Positions 20,486 to 26,199 of a DNA stretch of 26,199 nt are shown piece by piece (position 1 is the stretch's first letter; each line of letters opens with the position of its first letter). Source of the DNA: Acidobacteriaceae bacterium. Lineage in GTDB: Bacteria; Acidobacteriota; Terriglobia; Terriglobales; Acidobacteriaceae. Both the position numbers and the translations under genes were made by a program. Under the pieces are notes generated by a model, which saw nothing but the letters and a program-made list of their open reading frames with translations, did not search any database and was not told the DNA's origin. Where the stretch lies: positions 1 through 26,199 of the forward strand of contig PLBD01000288.1 in assembly GCA_003135315.1 (NCBI GenBank), given 5' to 3'.

Positions 20486-21946
20486 ATGGCCTTTAGCCTT
20501 CTGTCCGTACCCAAACGGATTCATAAGACTTTTTCGAACCTGCGCACCGGCGTCATCCTATTAATCCTGGTTGGTTTAGCTTCAGCCTTAGGCACTTTCA
20601 TTCTGCAGCGTCCCGCAACCGATCCTGAAAAGCTCGCCCGCGCTTATTCGCCTGCCACGCTGCACTGGCTCGATCGCCTCGGCCTCACCGATGTTTTCCA
20701 TACCTGGTGGTTCCTCACGCTACTCGGCCTGGTCAGCTTAAGCATTATTCTGGTATCGATTGATCGCTTCCCCAATGCCTGGCGCTTTTACGCGCGGCCT
20801 TATCGCAAGACGGATTCGCATTTTCGCTCAGCTCTACCCAACAAAGTCGAGTTGCCCATCAGCAACACCGAAGATGGCCTCAACGCTGCCGAGCGGGCTT
20901 TGAAGAAAACGGGCTGGCCGGTCGAACGCATCGCCGACAGGAACGAACCCTCCTTATATTCCGAACGTCATCGTTTCTCAGTCATGTCGGTGTACCTCGT
21001 CCACGCCAGCCTTCTTCTCATCTTCGCCGGCGGCATCATCGACGGGGTCTTCGGCTTCAGCGGTTTCATGGCCCTGCAAAAGGGCCAGACCAGCAACACA
21101 ATTGAGCTGCGTGCGGGCGGCACCAGGCAGCTTCCCTTCGCCGTGAAATGCAACGGCGCAGGACAGGAGAATTACGCCGACGGCTCCCCCAAACGCTGGT
21201 GGTCGAAGCTGGCGGTCGTCGAGAACGGGCAGGATGTGGAAACCAAGGAGATCGTGGTCAACGATCCCCTCATCCACAACGGCCTGCGTTTTTATCAGGC
21301 CAGCTTTGGAACTACCGGCAAGCTTGAGGGACTGAAGGTCGCCGTGACTCCCGCGCAAGGCGTCCCGAGCGAGATTACGCTGACGATGAACCAGCCGGTG
21401 CAACTGGATCCCAAGACAACAGTCACGCTCGCCGAGTACATTCCCGACTTCTTTGTTCGCGACAATCAAATATTCAAGCGCTCCGACGATCCGGTGAATC
21501 CGGCGTTTCGTCTGCAGGTGAAAAACACGGCCACCGGCGAAGAAGCGAAACTGTGGATGTTCCCCGCGTACAACGCCGCCGCGCAGGGCGAAGCAACCAG
21601 CTACAAGTTCGAATACCGCGATATGGAGATGGCCACCTACACCGGCCTGGAGGTTTCGCATGAGCCCGGACAGTGGCTGGTGTGGGCCGGTGTCCTCCTG
21701 ATGGGAGCGGGGCTGTTCGTCGCTTTCTATCTGGTACACATGCGGATTTGGATCGCGGCAGTGACGGATCCGCGCGGCAATCTGGTGCTGTGGATTGGCG
21801 GGCAAGCCAACAAGAACCGCGATCGCTTTGAACAGAAGTTCAACGAACTGGTCGACAACATTCGTACCGAGTTGGAAAGCGCTTCGGCGATTCCGCTCTC
21901 CGCACAGCGAGAGCGGCCGGAGCTGACGCTGGCCGGTATGAAATAG
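20486..21946 (+). CDS. resB: cytochrome c biogenesis protein ResB (Ccs1)
   Basis: ResB partners with CcsA/ResC in system II cytochrome c maturation, carrying heme across the membrane and attaching it to apocytochromes outside. The 486-residue product has the ResB layout: TM1 at TGVILLILVGLASALGTFIL, TM2 near TWWFLTLLGLVSLSIILVSI, TM3 at VYLVHASLLLIFAGGIIDG. A large periplasmic beta domain follows, with the family phrase NDPLIHNGLRFYQASFG, and a final TM at WLVWAGVLLMGAGLFVAFYL is followed by a cytoplasmic tail. The conserved His on the TM3 side (LVHAS) and one in the last TM region (LVHMR) are the expected heme ligands. AAGGAG 6 nt before the ATG supports the start. ccsA follows after 140 nt. 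Confidence 0.95.
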   Translation: MAFSLLSVPKRIHKTFSNLRTGVILLILVGLASALGTFILQRPATDPEKLARAYSPATLHWLDRLGLTDVFHTWWFLTLLGLVSLSIILVSIDRFPNAWRFYARPYRKTDSHFRSALPNKVELPISNTEDGLNAAERALKKTGWPVERIADRNEPSLYSERHRFSVMSVYLVHASLLLIFAGGIIDGVFGFSGFMALQKGQTSNTIELRAGGTRQLPFAVKCNGAGQENYADGSPKRWWSKLAVVENGQDVETKEIVVNDPLIHNGLRFYQASFGTTGKLEGLKVAVTPAQGVPSEITLTMNQPVQLDPKTTVTLAEYIPDFFVRDNQIFKRSDDPVNPAFRLQVKNTATGEEAKLWMFPAYNAAAQGEATSYKFEYRDMEMATYTGLEVSHEPGQWLVWAGVLLMGAGLFVAFYLVHMRIWIAAVTDPRGNLVLWIGGQANKNRDRFEQKFNELVDNIRTELESASAIPLSAQRERPELTLAGMK

Positions 21947-22002
21947 GAATGGCCCCCGGTGAAGGGGCGGCACGGGACAACGATCAAGAGCGAAGTCCCT
22001 CG

Positions 22003-22016
22003 GCGGCTGAAGCCGC
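22003..22016. repeat. TGAA-tetraloop hairpin (copy 1 of 2 in the resB-ccsA gap)
   Basis: GCGGC (22003-22007), TGAA loop, GCCGC (22012-22016), a perfect 5-bp stem. It has the same loop as the hairpins at 22036-22055 and 10349-10360. Confidence 0.7.
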
Positions 22017-22035
22017 AATGGATATGAAAGCTACC

Positions 22036-22055
22036 GGACGGCCTGAAGGCCGTCC
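22036..22055. repeat. TGAA-tetraloop hairpin (copy 2 of 2 in the resB-ccsA gap)
   Basis: GGACGGCC (22036-22043), TGAA loop, GGCCGTCC (22048-22055), a perfect 8-bp stem ending 31 nt before ccsA. In a resB-ccsA transcript it could modulate read-through or mRNA stability; no T-tract follows. Confidence 0.75.
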
Positions 22056-22086
22056 CCTTCAGAAGAGTTAAGACGGAGGAAAGACA

Positions 22087-23508
22087 ATGGCAACAACCCG
22101 GGCACGAGTTGTACAGATGGAGCAGCGGCCCGCAACTGGCGGCAATGCGCTGCTCATCCTCGTAGGCCTTTCGGTGGCGTTTCTGCTGATCGTGGCGCTG
22201 CTGGGCGCGGCAAAATCCGGCGGCAGCCTGTTCAGCGAAAGCAATCTGCTTTATGTATCGCTGATCTTCTACGCTGCGGCGGGCGCGCTCTACATGGGCT
22301 TCGGTGTCACCGGCACCGCGCGGTATGTGAAATTCGCGTCCACTGCGACGGCGATTGGCCTGGTAGCCAACACCCTGGCAATCGCGCACCGCTGGTATCT
22401 CTCCGGGCGCCCGCCGTTCGCCAGCATCTATGAGATGCTTTTGAGCTTTGTGTGGGCTGTCGCCCTTCTAACCCTGGTGGCGGAAAAGAAATTCGGGGTC
22501 AAGATCATCGGCAGCATCACCATGCCGCTGGCTGTGGTCTGCGTCATCCTGATGCAGCTGTTGCCTTCGGAAGTCCGGCCGCTGGTTCCAGCATTGCAAT
22601 CCACCTGGCTGCATGTTCATGTCACGCTGGCGATGCTGGCTTACGCCGCGTGCGCCTTGAGCTTCGCGCTCGCCATGATGTTTCTTATCCAGGACGGCTT
22701 GAAGACAGAAACATTCCTTGCCTGCACCAGCGCGACGGTCAGTGCCATCTACGTCGCCATCGTGGCCACGCGCTTCGAGAAGTGGGGTGGGCTGTCGGTG
22801 ACGGCTTGGGACCCGCGTACCAAGTCCGACATGTTCCTGGGCAGGGGGATGCGGCTCTTCGTCACCATTCCCGACTTGGGTTGGCTTTTCGTCATCGCGG
22901 CGTTGTCCGGGATCGTTCCTCTGGCGCTGTATTTCGCCGCCCGCGCTAAGAAAGACGAGTCGCTCTTCGGAATCGCCAACCGGGCCGTGTTCATCGGCAT
23001 CCTGTTGCAGATTGTTGTTCTGGCGGCGTTCGCCCTTCGGGTGCGCGATGCCAGTTACCCGTCACCCGACCAGGATGGACTCTTCCCGACCAGCCTGGCC
23101 GCCAGCCCCTTCTTACTGGGAGGGATGGTGACGGGTATTTTCGCTTCTCTGTTGTACCTGATGATGCTGTGGCGGCGCACCGACCTGCAAGGCATGCTGC
23201 CGTCCGCCGACACCCTGGATCGCGTCACCTACAAGACGATTTGTATTGCCTTCCCGCTGTTGACCGGCATGATTGCCACCGGCGCGTACTGGGCCAACCG
23301 CACCTGGGGTTCGTACTGGAGCTGGGACCCGAAGGAAACGTGGGCCGCGATCACCTGGCTGGTTTACGCAGGCTACTTACACATGCGGATCACGAGAGGC
23401 TGGCGCGGACGTAGGGCCGCGTACTTCGCCATCCTGGGCTTCGGCATCGTGATCTTCACCTTCCTCGGCGTCACGTATTTGCTTCCCGGCTTACACGCGT
23501 ACGCATGA
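22087..23508 (+). CDS. ccsA: cytochrome c biogenesis protein CcsA (ResC)
   Basis: CcsA/ResC is the heme-handling membrane subunit of system II cytochrome c maturation. The 473-residue product is a polytopic membrane protein with about ten hydrophobic segments and the diagnostic tryptophan-rich heme-binding motif WGSYWSWDPKETW starting at residue 407. Expected heme-ligand histidines are seen in AHRWYLSGRPPFASIYE, in HVHVTLAMLAY and in GYLHMRITRGW. It is longer than minimal CcsA proteins (about 320 residues) because of extra N-terminal and central membrane segments. GGAGGAA 6 nt before the ATG fixes the start. It follows resB and the two are almost certainly one functional unit, pointing to exported c-type cytochromes. 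Confidence 0.95.
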   Translation: MATTRARVVQMEQRPATGGNALLILVGLSVAFLLIVALLGAAKSGGSLFSESNLLYVSLIFYAAAGALYMGFGVTGTARYVKFASTATAIGLVANTLAIAHRWYLSGRPPFASIYEMLLSFVWAVALLTLVAEKKFGVKIIGSITMPLAVVCVILMQLLPSEVRPLVPALQSTWLHVHVTLAMLAYAACALSFALAMMFLIQDGLKTETFLACTSATVSAIYVAIVATRFEKWGGLSVTAWDPRTKSDMFLGRGMRLFVTIPDLGWLFVIAALSGIVPLALYFAARAKKDESLFGIANRAVFIGILLQIVVLAAFALRVRDASYPSPDQDGLFPTSLAASPFLLGGMVTGIFASLLYLMMLWRRTDLQGMLPSADTLDRVTYKTICIAFPLLTGMIATGAYWANRTWGSYWSWDPKETWAAITWLVYAGYLHMRITRGWRGRRAAYFAILGFGIVIFTFLGVTYLLPGLHAYA

Positions 23509-23610
23509 GGAACCCAGGGCTGAGCGCCGCGGACCTGAGGACTAAGATGGCCCCAAAGAATCAGCTCCAAATCGCTCGGCCTTGGATTGAATCAGGACCG
23601 CTCCCAGGTA

Positions 23611-23657
23611 TTAGCTCTTGGCCTTTGGCAGGCGAAGAGCGGGATGCTAAGAGCTAA
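23611..23657. repeat. inverted repeat TTAGCTCTT / AAGAGCTAA
   Basis: A perfect 9-bp inverted repeat (23611-23619 and 23649-23657) with a 29-nt centre lies in the 170-nt gap before the histidine kinase; a GATAGCTAAAG phrase follows. It is a TAGC-rich intergenic repeat like those near obg, and could form a leader hairpin for the kinase mRNA. Confidence 0.6.
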
Positions 23658-23678
23658 AGGTTGATAGCTAAAGTCAGT

Positions 23679-24827
23679 ATGCCTGGATCCGCCACAATCC
23701 GCGTTCCCGAAGCCGATGTCAGCAGCGCCACGGTGCGGCCCGAGCTCGATCAGGCGCCCGCTCCACGCAAGCGCCATATCAACTGGGCGCTGAAGGCCGC
23801 TTTGCCCATCGCCGCAGTCTTGTTGAACGGGCTGCTGCTGTTCGTGCTGGTTTCCCTGTCCCTGGCCGCGGGCGAAAGGCACGAAGTGATTACCGTGGCC
23901 TCGGCGGGCGCGTTCCTGGTCTGCGCCGCCGTCATCATGGTGCTGGCGGTTTCCGTGCGCCGCCCCATGATGGAGTTGCAAGACAAGATCGCTCGCGTCA
24001 CCTTGGGTGACATGGACGCTTCCGTCAGCTTTGCCGACCGCAATGACGAAATCGGCGACCTGGGCCGCGATTTCAATGAAATGGTGGCGCAGTTGAAAGC
24101 CAGCAGGGAAGAGATCCAGCGTCTGCATCAGACGCAGATGTCGCGCGCCGAGCACTTCGCAACCCTGGGCGAGCTGGCGGCTGGCCTGGCACACGAGATA
24201 CGCAACCCTCTGGCTGGAATTGCCGGCGTCATCGAAATCGTCAGCCGCGACCTGCCGCCCGGCAGCCCGGCCCGCTCCGTTATCAAAGACGCAAAAGAAG
24301 AAGCGGTGCAGATCAATCGCATTCTTACCGATCTGCTGGAGACGGCCCGCCCGAAGCCGCCGCAATTTCAGGTCAGCGATATTGCCGGGACCGCCGAACA
24401 CGCGGTAATGTTTGCCCGCCAGCAAGCCATCACCAAGCGCATCACGATCGAGCTGGAAAAGGACGAAAGCATCCCTGCATTCGGCCACGATCCCAATCAG
24501 ATCAATCAGGTGCTGCTGAACCTGCTGCTGAACGCGATTCAGGCAATGGACAAGCCGGGCACAATCTATGTCACTTTGCGGCGCGACAAAGATACCGCCC
24601 TCATCACGGTTGCCGATCAGGGCAAAGGCATTGCGCCCGAAGCCCTCCCCAACATCTTCCGGCCGTTTTTCACCACCAAGGGACACGGCACCGGGCTTGG
24701 ACTGTCGCTGGCGCGGCGCATTGTGGAATCACATCGCGGGACGATCACTGTCCGCAGCGAAGTAGGCAAGGGAACGCAGTTCGTGATCTGTCTGCCAATT
24801 GCCCACAGCCAGCCGCAGGGGTCCTGA
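23679..24827 (+). CDS. membrane-bound sensor histidine kinase with HAMP domain
   Basis: The 382-residue kinase has two membrane helices (about residues 35-60 and 68-92) separated by only a few residues, so there is almost no external sensor domain. A HAMP linker (VRRPMMELQDKI to DEIGDLGRDFNEM) and a coiled coil follow. The HisKA domain has H172 in LAHEIRNPLAG, and the HATPase_c domain has the N-box NQVLLNLLLNAIQAM, G1 VADQGKGI, F-box FRPFFTTK and G2 GTGLGLSLA. All catalytic boxes are intact. The signal is probably read within or at the membrane. No response regulator is adjacent, so it is an orphan here. The ATG at 23679 is preferred over a TTG at 23661; no good Shine-Dalgarno supports either. 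It follows ccsA by 170 nt. Confidence 0.93.
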   Translation: MPGSATIRVPEADVSSATVRPELDQAPAPRKRHINWALKAALPIAAVLLNGLLLFVLVSLSLAAGERHEVITVASAGAFLVCAAVIMVLAVSVRRPMMELQDKIARVTLGDMDASVSFADRNDEIGDLGRDFNEMVAQLKASREEIQRLHQTQMSRAEHFATLGELAAGLAHEIRNPLAGIAGVIEIVSRDLPPGSPARSVIKDAKEEAVQINRILTDLLETARPKPPQFQVSDIAGTAEHAVMFARQQAITKRITIELEKDESIPAFGHDPNQINQVLLNLLLNAIQAMDKPGTIYVTLRRDKDTALITVADQGKGIAPEALPNIFRPFFTTKGHGTGLGLSLARRIVESHRGTITVRSEVGKGTQFVICLPIAHSQPQGS

Positions 24828-24869
24828 CAGGTACTCTTACATTGTGGGATTCTTACAGCGTGGGACACC

Positions 24870-24885
24870 GGCCTTCGCCAAGGCC
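24870..24885. terminator. weak hairpin between convergent genes
   Basis: GGCCTT (24870-24875), CGCC loop, AAGGCC (24880-24885), followed on the plus strand by TATATTT. It lies between the kinase stop and the convergent peptidase stop and could act as a weak terminator for either; the T-tract is poor. Confidence 0.4.
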
Positions 24886-25958
24886 TATATTTCCATCAAT
24901 ACCTTGCTGACCGGAGTCAGCACCTGGCAACCCGTCTTCGTAACCAGGACCATATCTTCAATGCGGATGCCGCCTTTGTCCGGGAGATACACTCCCGGCT
25001 CAATGGTGATGACCATTCCCGGTTGCAGCGTTTCCTCCTGAGTCTTGCCGAGTCGCGGAGGTTCGTGGATCTCCAGCCCAACGCCATGCCCGGTGGAATG
25101 AGTAAAGAAGCGGTCCAGCTTGTGCCGCCGCAGCACCTGACGGGCAGCGTGGTCCACCGCGCCTGCGGTTGTTCCCGGCTTGACAGCGGCAATACCCGCA
25201 AGTTGCGCCTCCAGGACAGCGTCGTACCACCGCCGCTCTTCGCGGCTGGCGCGGCCCACATGCACGGTCCGCGTCATGTCGGAGCAATAGCCGTGCAGCA
25301 CGACACCGGAGTCGACCACCACAAATCCCCGCCGCGGGATTGGCTGGCTGGAGGCCCGGCCATGCGGCAGAGCGGAGCGCTTGCCGGCGGCGACAATGGT
25401 GTCGAAGGCCATCCCGTCGGCGCCGGCACGGCGCGCCGCAAACTCCAGTTCACCCGCGACCTCCGACTCCCGCACGCCCGCACGGATCGACCGCAACGCG
25501 TGCTCGTAAACCGCCGCGCCCATGCTCACGGCTTCACGGATGATCTTCATCTCTTCAGCGTCTTTGATCATCCGCTGGCCCATAATCAGGCCGGAGGTCG
25601 GCTTCCACGAGATTTTCTTGCCGACCAGCTTGCGCATGTCGGCCGCGGTTGCAACCGTGGTATGGTCACCCTCGAAGCCGATTGCGGCCTTTACCGCGCC
25701 GACCAGTGTGCCGGCCGCCTCCAGCAGCGGCCCCCTGGCGATAACCACGCGTGCGCCGCCGACTTCGTCCCGCGCCTGTTCGGTGTATCGTCCATCGGTG
25801 AAGAAGACACGGCGTTCGCGGAGGAAAAGCAGCAGTCCGTTGCTCCCGGTATAGCCGCACAAGTAGCGCAGGTTGGCCGGATGCGTCACTACGAATCCGT
25901 TGAGTCGTTCAGCGCCCAGCGTCTGCTGGAAGGTCTTCTGGCGGCAAAGGTAGTCCAA
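24885..25958 (-). CDS. M24 metallopeptidase (Xaa-Pro aminopeptidase / Xaa-Pro dipeptidase type)
   Basis: These enzymes remove N-terminal residues before proline using a dinuclear metal centre in a pita-bread fold. The 357-residue product has the creatinase-like N-domain (LNGFVVTHPANLRYLCGYTG, FFTDGRYTEQA) at residues 1-125 and the catalytic domain after it. All five metal ligands are in place: Asp in VVVDSGVVLHG and SDMTRT, His in STGHGVGLEIHEPP, Glu in ITIEPGVY and Glu in GGIRIEDM. The length matches the short bacterial PepQ/YqhT group rather than E. coli PepP (441). The start at 25958 is TTG with GGAGG 4 nt upstream. It begins 21 nt after the upstream gene ends, so they are probably one operon. 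Confidence 0.94.
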   Translation of the reverse strand: MDYLCRQKTFQQTLGAERLNGFVVTHPANLRYLCGYTGSNGLLLFLRERRVFFTDGRYTEQARDEVGGARVVIARGPLLEAAGTLVGAVKAAIGFEGDHTTVATAADMRKLVGKKISWKPTSGLIMGQRMIKDAEEMKIIREAVSMGAAVYEHALRSIRAGVRESEVAGELEFAARRAGADGMAFDTIVAAGKRSALPHGRASSQPIPRRGFVVVDSGVVLHGYCSDMTRTVHVGRASREERRWYDAVLEAQLAGIAAVKPGTTAGAVDHAARQVLRRHKLDRFFTHSTGHGVGLEIHEPPRLGKTQEETLQPGMVITIEPGVYLPDKGGIRIEDMVLVTKTGCQVLTPVSKVLMEI

Positions 25959-25979
25959 AGTTCCTCCAGGCTTTCGGGG

Positions 25980-26199
25980 CTATTGCGTCAACTTGAGCGG
26001 CTCGGAGGTCTGTTTGCTGGCGCGGTAAATATGACGATGATTCGGATGATGCGCCACCGCATCCAGCCGAACGTAATAGGTTCCCGTACCCGGACCCGAG
26101 CCGAACGGAATCACGGGACTGTTGCTTCCGCCCGCGAGCATGAAGTGCTGATAGCCCAGCGCCGTCGCCCGGCCAATCTCGTTCACGGCGACGATGACC
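25980..26199 (-). CDS. C-terminal end of an unidentified protein (cut by window edge)
   Basis: The last 72 residues of a gene running off the right edge are visible. They include NEIGRATALGYQHFMLAGG, a Gly/Pro-rich phrase (PFGSGPGTGTYYVRL) and a His-rich stretch (AHHPNHRHIYRAS). I recognise no family. The frame stays open to the window edge and the next gene, the M24 peptidase, starts 21 nt after its stop, which suggests co-transcription. Confidence 0.6.
   Translation of the reverse strand, partial: VIVAVNEIGRATALGYQHFMLAGGSNSPVIPFGSGPGTGTYYVRLDAVAHHPNHRHIYRASKQTSEPLKLTQ

Noticed and set aside
23592..24686. 364-codon minus-strand frame opposite the histidine kinase
   Set aside because: Antisense to conserved kinase motifs; no domain seen.
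1..26199. CRISPR array, insertion sequence, integrase, toxin-antitoxin or phage-defence genes
   Set aside because: No regularly spaced direct repeats with spacers, no transposase or integrase motifs and no defence-type domains were found in any frame examined.

Overview
The window is about 26 kb of GC-rich, densely coding bacterial chromosome from a double-membraned organism: it carries BamA, a Skp/OmpH chaperone, a class A penicillin-binding protein and ResB/CcsA cytochrome c maturation. The mix of a PadR regulator coupled to a permease-prefix-like membrane protein, many secreted proteins of unknown function, and short hairpin and heptamer repeats between genes looks most like an Acidobacteriota (Terriglobia-type) genome. 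That assignment is inference; no rRNA or other taxonomic marker is present.

Layout. 1-3.4 kb (minus strand): 5' part of gatB, a small membrane ORF, obg, rpmA, rplU and a small secreted protein. 3.7-5.8 kb (+): a lone cytoplasmic molybdopterin oxidoreductase. 5.9-10.3 kb (+): an outer-membrane biogenesis cluster of bamA, a DUF1579 lipocalin-like secreted protein and skp, closed by a strong terminator. 10.5-11.4 kb (-): padR and a membrane partner sharing an ATGA overlap, with a dyad operator on the promoter. 11.9-13.3 kb (-): a secreted low-complexity protein. 13.3-14.6 kb (+): a Bcp/PrxQ peroxiredoxin with an in-frame TGA, then a solitary oligopeptide-type ABC ATPase. 14.6-20.2 kb: a VOC protein, a zinc-ribbon/DUF4870 membrane protein, a TPR protein, a large bifunctional PBP1 and a small secreted protein. 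20.5-24.8 kb (+): resB, ccsA and an orphan histidine kinase. 24.9-26.2 kb (-): an M24 aminopeptidase and the 3' end of an upstream gene.

Main discovery. The peroxiredoxin at 13322-13783 has TGA exactly where the family has its peroxidatic cysteine (P-x3-T-x2-C becomes P-x3-T-x2-TGA). The frame stays intact for another 110 codons of good peroxiredoxin sequence. A GC-rich stem-loop with a G-first apical loop begins 10 nt after the TGA, with the loop G 18 nt downstream, as expected for a bacterial SECIS element. The simplest reading is a selenocysteine peroxiredoxin that ordinary gene callers would truncate or call broken. TGA is a normal stop for several neighbours, so recoding would be local.

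Other points: heptamer repeats flank the rpmA terminator, and repeat DNA supplies the stop codons of obg, rpmA and one secreted protein; the peroxiredoxin and its divergent neighbour have overlapping start codons; gatB, padR and the peroxiredoxin gene have -10-like boxes only 7-9 nt before their start codons, suggesting leaderless or very short-leader mRNAs.
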